From NCBI GenBank assembly GCA_021397835.1, contig JAJFZO010000034.1, forward strand, positions 4,590,501 through 4,654,500: DNA of 64,000 nt. Reading direction: 5' to 3'. The stretch's first letter is position 1. Every line of letters starts with the position of its first letter. The translations under genes and the position numbers were made by a program. The notes below the pieces were generated by a model that did no database searches, was not told the DNA's origin, and was given only the letters and a program-made list of their open reading frames with translations. This stretch comes from Moringa oleifera (lineage: Eukaryota > Streptophyta > Magnoliopsida > Brassicales > Moringaceae). Shown in pieces: positions 58,406 to 64,000 of this stretch.

Positions 58406-59601
58406 GTACCCCCACCAAACCTCCTAAATCAAAGGGCAAAACAAAACAAAATTCACCAACTACCCCACAATCTTATGCAATGACAAGTCAAGCCAAAACC
58501 CCAAAACCACAAAGCCCTGTCAAACTAGCAACAAATTCTTTTGCTCCACTAGACCCCTATTATGCAGGAGTACTAGTCCAACCCAGCCAATATCAAGCCC
58601 AGACCAGTCATGCTAATCAAGCTCTAATCCAATATAGCCCAACAACCCAAAAACATGACGCCCAATATATCACCAAAGAATTCCTGCTTCCCCTTTGCTA
58701 TACAGACATTTCTGCAGGAGTTGACGAAGACAGCATCTCACTGTCTCAACTACTCAAACGCACTTTCCTTCCAAATTTCCACTACATCACAGACAACCCT
58801 CAAAAAACTCAAAGATTTTATGAATTTATTTTAGTAGATACTCAATCTGCTGAAATTACCCACACCGAAGACCAAACAGACCCATCCAAAATAGCCTATT
58901 CAAAATGCCGCATCAAGAAGGTTATCACAGAAAAACAATGGGATCAAAGCCCATTCACATCCAAAAACTTTTCCCAAAGATTCATCCCCTAATCTTTCAA
59001 TTACCAAGACTACAAAGATGCCTGGTGTAGAGCGTTCCTCATCAGGAATACTACCCACTCCTGGTTCTTTCATTTTGACAAAAGATCATCCAAATCATTC
59101 CCAAACTGGTTTTCAGAATGGTGGTATTATATGGGAAGCTCTCCCGAAATACTACCTCAAACTATCCTTCAAAGTTATGAAGAGTTTGCCAAATCGGTCA
59201 AATTCCCAGACAATATCAAATTCCTCATGTTTTCAAATATCTTCTCAATACCTTGGATATTCTGTTGGGATTACAGGATAGCACAGGTACTCCCTGTCCC
59301 ACTCAATCAAAACTTAGCCAGACAACATCGCATCAAATGGCGGAAATCCTTCCACTCCCCTGATGCTGAACTACCTTAAGTCATGTTTTGGCTCTCCACC
59401 AACCCTGACAAACTAATCCAGCCAATCCAACAGTCAATCAACATATCTGCTCAAACCAGCCCATCTACCATATCCAAGAAAGATTACAGACGACAACTCC
59501 AACAAGCCCTCTCCCAACTGGGCAGTGACTCAGAAGAAGAGGAAGATGAAGTCCAAGACCCCTTTGGGGGCCCACTGGCACAAGATCCTTTTGAACTATA
59601 A
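58402..59601 (+). pseudogene. Pararetrovirus ORF2, two in-frame stops (unit 2)
   Basis: Copy of 52154-53353 with the same ATGA overlap and the same two TAA stops (58990-58992 and 59377-59379). I saw no differences from unit 1 in this ORF. The acidic C-terminal end precedes an identical 19-A run (59640-59658). Confidence 0.78.
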
Positions 59602-60111
59602 AGGATCTCAGGCGATCTCAGGCTCCATTCGGAGTCCACAAAAAAAAAAAAAAAAAAACAAAAGACAGAAAAAGAAGAAGAAAAAGGAAGAAAAGAAAAA
59701 GAAATTTTTCTAACCTACTTTTCTTGCAGGGATAAGAACGAACCACCAAGGCAAAAAGGCAATGGATCAGAAAGAATCCAAAGCCATCAAAAGAAGACAA
59801 AAGACAAGGGCACATGGCCAACCTTCACTCACTACTTTTCCTTTCTGGAAAAGAAAAGCTGAGTTGGCCCCTACCAGTCAAAAGAAGACAAGACTCCCCA
59901 CTACCAAAGAAGATAAGAAGGAATCCTAACTCCTCTTTTTTTCAAAAGAAAGATGAGTTGGCTTCCATCGAAGAAAGACAAGCCACCCCACTATCAAAAA
60001 AGAGCCTCCATCCACAAGGATTAACGACAACTCAAAAGGAAAATAGTTCCCATCCAAAGATGACAAGACCTCACCAGCAAAGGAAAAGAATAATCAAGAA
60101 GCTCTCCTCAC

Positions 60112-60121
60112 TATAAAAAGG
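60112..60121 (+). promoter_or_regulatory. TATA box of the viral full-length transcript (unit 2)
   Basis: TATAAAAAGG at the same place as 53864 in unit 1, exactly 6,248 bases further on. Confidence 0.75.
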
Positions 60122-60402
60122 GAACACATAGACACCCAGAGGCAGGCTTTTCATTAGGTTTTTCATTCAAGACTTCTCAACTTCAAGACAGCCATCCCAA
60201 ATCTCCGAAGATCCTACAATCTTCGACAAATCCAAACCCCTTATCCAAAATATCCCAAACACCAAAAGCTCATAGTTTATGAGCAAATACTTTCTGTATT
60301 ACAAGTTAGAAGATACTACCTGGCAACAGTTTTGTAAGATCTACTTTATACTTTTGTTTTCTAAGTTTGCAATATTGTGTCTTTTGTACTACATTTTGTT
60401 TT

Positions 60403-60408
60403 AATAAA
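60403..60408 (+). terminator. Poly(A) signal AATAAA (unit 2)
   Basis: Same signal and context as at 54155, 6,248 bases further on. Confidence 0.65.
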
Positions 60409-60539
60409 TTTCAGTATTAATGTTTTGCTTCCCATTGTGCTTTTAATTCATTGTTTTATATCTTCCATTATTCGTCTAGGTAGCCCCGTATACCGCTAGT
60501 CTAGTAGATCCACCCCGCCTAGCCGAAGGGACCCCAAAA

Positions 60540-60552
60540 TGGTATCAGAGCC
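60540..60552 (+). other. tRNA-Met primer-binding site (unit 3)
   Basis: TGGTATCAGAGCC, identical to that of unit 2 although the leader around it differs. Confidence 0.9.
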
Positions 60553-60679
60553 AAAGACTGGCACTGACGAATTGAACTAATAATTTTTATTCTATCTAAG
60601 ATTTTAGTAATCATTCTTTAGTTCACAACATCCTAGAAGTAGTTTTAGCCAAAGATAACTGGTTAGTCCACTCAAGAAA

Positions 60680-60741
60680 ACTGCTGGTGTTTTAAGGATA
60701 GTATGCCTAAACTGCTGGTGTTTTAACGATAGTGTGCAGAA
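60680..60741 (+). repeat. Two 31-base leader repeats (unit 3)
   Basis: ACTGCTGGTGTTTTAA starts at 60680 and 60711; one repeat fewer than in unit 2. Confidence 0.8.
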
Positions 60742-61070
60742 AGCCAAAAAGCCAAGAGAGACCCGAAGTAAGTCCCGAAGGAGAGGGCAGCAGGGTAAGA
60801 AAGGGCAAGAAGGCAGAAGCATAAGCACTATCTAATCCGGGATAGGCAATAGTACTATCTAATCCGGGGACTGAGAGTGAACTTATCAGGGAAAACAGGT
60901 TAGAACTTTCCTATAGGACTAGTGATTAAAGAAGAGGTCGCTAAGATTAAGGTTAGAATAGAATTATTATTAAATTCTGAATTGTCCATATTTGGTAAAG
61001 AAACTGTTTTCTCGTTCTCACTTGAAAAGGAGGGAGAAGAGATATAGGACAAGTGGTACAAAGGATACCA

Positions 61071-64000
61071 ATGGAAGATTATGAATGTTATGAGTGTTGT
61101 AGTAGTTATGAGTATTGTGATAATAGTTATGATTATAGTTATGAATGTTGTAGTAATCAAGAATATGATTACAGGGAAACTTGCGATGATTATGAAGATA
61201 ATTGTCCAAGTACTAGTTATAGAGAGTATAGCCAGGAATACCAAGAAGATCTAGAAGATCGATACGATACAGAAAGTTTAGAACAAGAGTATCAACCTTA
61301 TGGACAAGAAAATTATTCTGGAATTAGATATCTATCTAAACCCGAAAGAATAGGAAAATTAGTTAGTGAAAAGCCTCACTACTCAAAACCAGGACTACAT
61401 CCTACGTCAAGCAATCAACAAACTCCTAGAAAAGGAATCCAAACCCAAATTCCAAATAGAAAAAGATTTTCTCAGAACAGACTTCAACTCAGAAACAAAC
61501 AGGCAAAAAAGAGAATGGTTTATGACCATCTTCTCAACAGAACGAAGAAGTCAAATTAGAGAGCAATATTACAAAGAAATGGAAGAAATACAAAAGAATA
61601 TAGGATTCTTCGAATGGTTTGAATCCTATACACAACAAAAGGGCATAGAATACCCCTTCAAAGCCCGACAAGAGGCCCTTAAGGCCAATGAAACCCAACA
61701 AGAGGCCCAAAAGGCCAAAGAAAAACAAAAAACTAGGAATAGAAAACCTAGTTCTCCAAAGATGGACTCTCCCCAAGAGCCCAGAATCCAAGAAATGGAC
61801 TCTTCTCAAGAGTCTCAAAACCTTTACAAGAAACCCAAAAGTCAAGAAGATCATAAAGATCTGCAACAAGAATCAAGCCAAATGGAAGACCCACAAAACC
61901 TAACCCAAGATCAATCTGTCCAGATGGACAACAATCCAAGCCAAGACCAAGAAGACTATGAAAGCCTACATAGTCCAACCCAAGTCCAAACACAAGATAG
62001 CCAATCAATAGGGTATCCAGAAAACCCACTAAGTCAAGAATACTTAGATGACAACAGCCCAAAAGACAAAAAGGTTCAGAAGCCCATACTAGCAGCTGGT
62101 CCGACTCAGGAACAGTCAACTAGTCAAACAACCAAGGACGATTGTAAGGATAATCATGTCCGAACATTCGGTCCAACCCACATACTAGACCTTGCACTAT
62201 ACCTTGCACTATTCAAGAACAAGGCTAGTAACAAGGCCCAAGATGATCAAGTCATCCAAAGAGACCAAACTATTGGTCCAATCAAAAAGGATTCAACCCA
62301 GGAATTAGACAACAAAGAGTCTGAACTCTCAGTAGTCTATTCCAGGAACGAACCTCAAGAGCCTCTCCAGGAACTTAGGTACATCCTGGTAAAAGAACCC
62401 AAAACAGAAGGAATCCTTCCTTCAATAGTCAAACCAAACCTAGACATGAGCCCAATCCAAGAAAAGGCAAGATGGGATCTAATCATTCCAAAAGCCTTTC
62501 CAGACTTCCAAGATTTCCAATTAGCCAAGGATCTATTTAGATCACCAAACCAAATAAACTTGATTCGATCAAGTAGATCGACCCAAGTTAGAATTCAAGA
62601 CTTATATTCAGAAATCAATAGGCTCAAGACTCAAATAAGTCAAAATCTGAAAGACAGTCGGATACAAATCCAAAAGTGGTATGTCCAAGCCACACTGGTA
62701 ATTAATGATGATTTTCATTTGATTACCATAGCCCTTGTAGACTCAGGAGCTGATCAAAACTGTATACAAGAAGGGTTGATCCCAACCCAATATTATGAAA
62801 AAACAACAGAAAGGCTTTACGGAGCCAATGGAGTAGAACTCCAAGTCAAGTTCAAACTTACAAGAGTCAAAATATGCAATAATGGATATTGCATCAAAAC
62901 CCCTTTCATCCTAGTTCAAGATTTACAACAAGGACTGATATTAGGAAATCCATTCCTCACAAAAATATATCCTTTCTCAGTAGATCAGGAAGGGATATCT
63001 ACAACCATACTAGGAGAACATGTCAAGTTCAAGTTCATCAAACAAGTCCAAAACAGAGAATTAGCAAGACTTCAGGAAATTCCTGAAATTCAAAACAAAC
63101 AGAAACAAATTAGGTGTCTTCATGAGGAGATACAATACCAAAAGATAGAAGAACAACTAGCAAAACAAACAGTCCAGAATAAAATCAAAGACATAGAAAC
63201 AAAACTTCAAAAAGAAGTATGTGCAGAAATACCCAATGCCTTTTGGAGTAGAGACACCCATAAGGTAACCCTGCCATACGAACCAGACTTTAGAGAAAGT
63301 CAAATCCCAACCAAAGCTAGACCAATACAAATGAATCAAGAACACTTAGAGTACTGCAAAAAAGAAATACAAGAGTTATTAGACAAAGGATTAATTAGAC
63401 CAAGCAAATCTCCATGGAGCTGTGCTGCTTTTTATGTCTATAAAAATGCAGAAATAGAGAGAGGAGCTCCAAGGCTAGTTATAAACTACAAACCCCTCAA
63501 CAAAGCACTCAAATGGATTAGATATCCAATACCAAACAAGAGAGACCTGATTAACAGGTTATACAAAGCCAAAATTTTTTCAAAATTTGACATGAAGTCA
63601 GGATACTGGCAAATACAAATAGAGGAACAAGACAAATACAAAACAGCTTTCAATGTACCCTTTGGGCAATACGAATGGAACGTAATGCCTTTTGGACTCA
63701 AAAATGCCCCATCAGAATTCCAAAACATCATGAATGAGATCTTCAATGATTATGTCTCATTCACAATAGTTTACATAGATGGTGTATTGATCTTTTCGGA
63801 GTCAATAGATCAACATTTCAAACAATTAAAAATCTTCTCAAACATCATCAAAAGAAAAGGATTAGTTATATCTTCAAAAAAGATGAAGATATTCCAAACC
63901 AAGGTTAGATTCCTAGGATTTGAAATATCCCAAGGAACCATTACCCCAATATCTCGTTCTATTGAATTTGCTGACAAATTCCCAGACGAGATCAAAGACA
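61071..64000 (+). pseudogene. Pararetrovirus ORF1, early frameshift, partial (unit 3)
   Basis: ATG at 61071; the N-terminal Tyr/Cys/Asp segment is three codons longer than in unit 1. One extra A in the run at about 61384-61387 shifts the frame around codon 105, and the shifted frame ends at 61559. The original reading continues in another frame to the window end through the protease (DSGAD near 62740) and the reverse transcriptase, where the active site again reads Tyr-Ile-Asp-Gly (near 63772-63783). Confidence 0.87.

Larger units (their letters stand above)
54292..60539 (+). mobile_element. Endogenous pararetrovirus, polyprotein unit 2 (full length, 6,248 bp)
   Basis: A complete unit from primer-binding site to primer-binding site. 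The shared part with unit 1 is nearly identical: I noted a 12-base length change near the ORF1 start, one inserted base in ORF1, one substitution near 59936 and a two-base change near 60467. Size is below the 7-8 kb usual for Caulimoviridae, in keeping with the absence of movement and coat-protein regions. Confidence 0.9.
60540..64000 (+). mobile_element. Endogenous pararetrovirus, polyprotein unit 3 (runs off the window)
   Basis: Begins at its primer-binding site (60540-60552) and continues through leader and ORF1 to the window end inside the reverse transcriptase. From about 60466 to 61440 it is clearly diverged from unit 2 (many substitutions, repeat number changes); from about 61450 on it is almost identical to units 1 and 2. 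Confidence 0.88.

Overview
The window is eudicot plant nuclear DNA. Genes are sparse and intron-containing with GT-AG splice sites, separated by very AT-rich intergenic DNA (long A/T runs, TA, AAT and CT microsatellites, decayed transposons). Protein matches are plant-specific: a UGT82A1-type glycosyltransferase, a CYSTM/WIH-type small protein, ribosomal protein eL27 and the GRAS regulator SCL23. I cannot name the species. Four host genes are supported: UGT82A1-like (minus, two exons, 6640-8505), CYSTM protein (plus, three exons, 26884-27512), eL27 (plus, 31257-31664) and SCL23-like (plus, 38041-39351). They share no operon-like logic; each has its own promoter.

The 1-26.5 kb part is rich in duplications. 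The 5' half of the UGT gene and its promoter were copied to 19.07-20.42 kb as two broken fragments facing each other, each with a TATA element, forming a convergent inverted repeat related to exon 1 of the intact gene. The promoter-side region of the CYSTM gene (25.63-26.56 kb) has an older copy at 20.92-22.08 kb with no gene behind it. A ~700-bp direct repeat pair lies at 12.68 and 16.75 kb. Decayed transposon pieces (a Ty3/gypsy integrase/chromodomain tail at 6.1-6.5 kb; possible MULE-type pieces at 2.4-5.6 kb) fill much of the rest.

From about 46.95 kb to the window end there is an array of endogenous pararetrovirus (Caulimoviridae). It starts with a minus-strand unit coding for a 30K-type movement protein, joined head-to-head to plus-strand units arranged head-to-tail (48476-54291, 54292-60539, 60540 to beyond the end). 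Each full plus unit is 6,248 bp: a tRNA-Met primer-binding site, a repeat-rich leader, ORF1 (acidic Tyr/Cys-rich N-terminus, linker, aspartic protease, reverse transcriptase, RNase H), ORF2 overlapping ORF1 by ATGA, a TATA promoter and a poly(A) signal. Neither movement-protein motifs nor a coat-protein zinc knuckle are visible in the plus units. The movement-protein unit carries a clearly homologous leader, so the two unit types look like two parts of a divided genome sharing a common leader, a layout reported for some florendoviruses.

The array looks non-functional. All three units have Gly instead of the second catalytic Asp of the reverse-transcriptase YxDD motif; ORF2 has two in-frame stops in both units where it is visible; units 2 and 3 each have a private ORF1 frameshift. 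Units 1 and 2 are almost identical, down to a 19-A homopolymer. Unit 3 is a mosaic with a diverged leader/5' segment and a nearly identical remainder. This suggests recent duplication or conversion of an already dead element.
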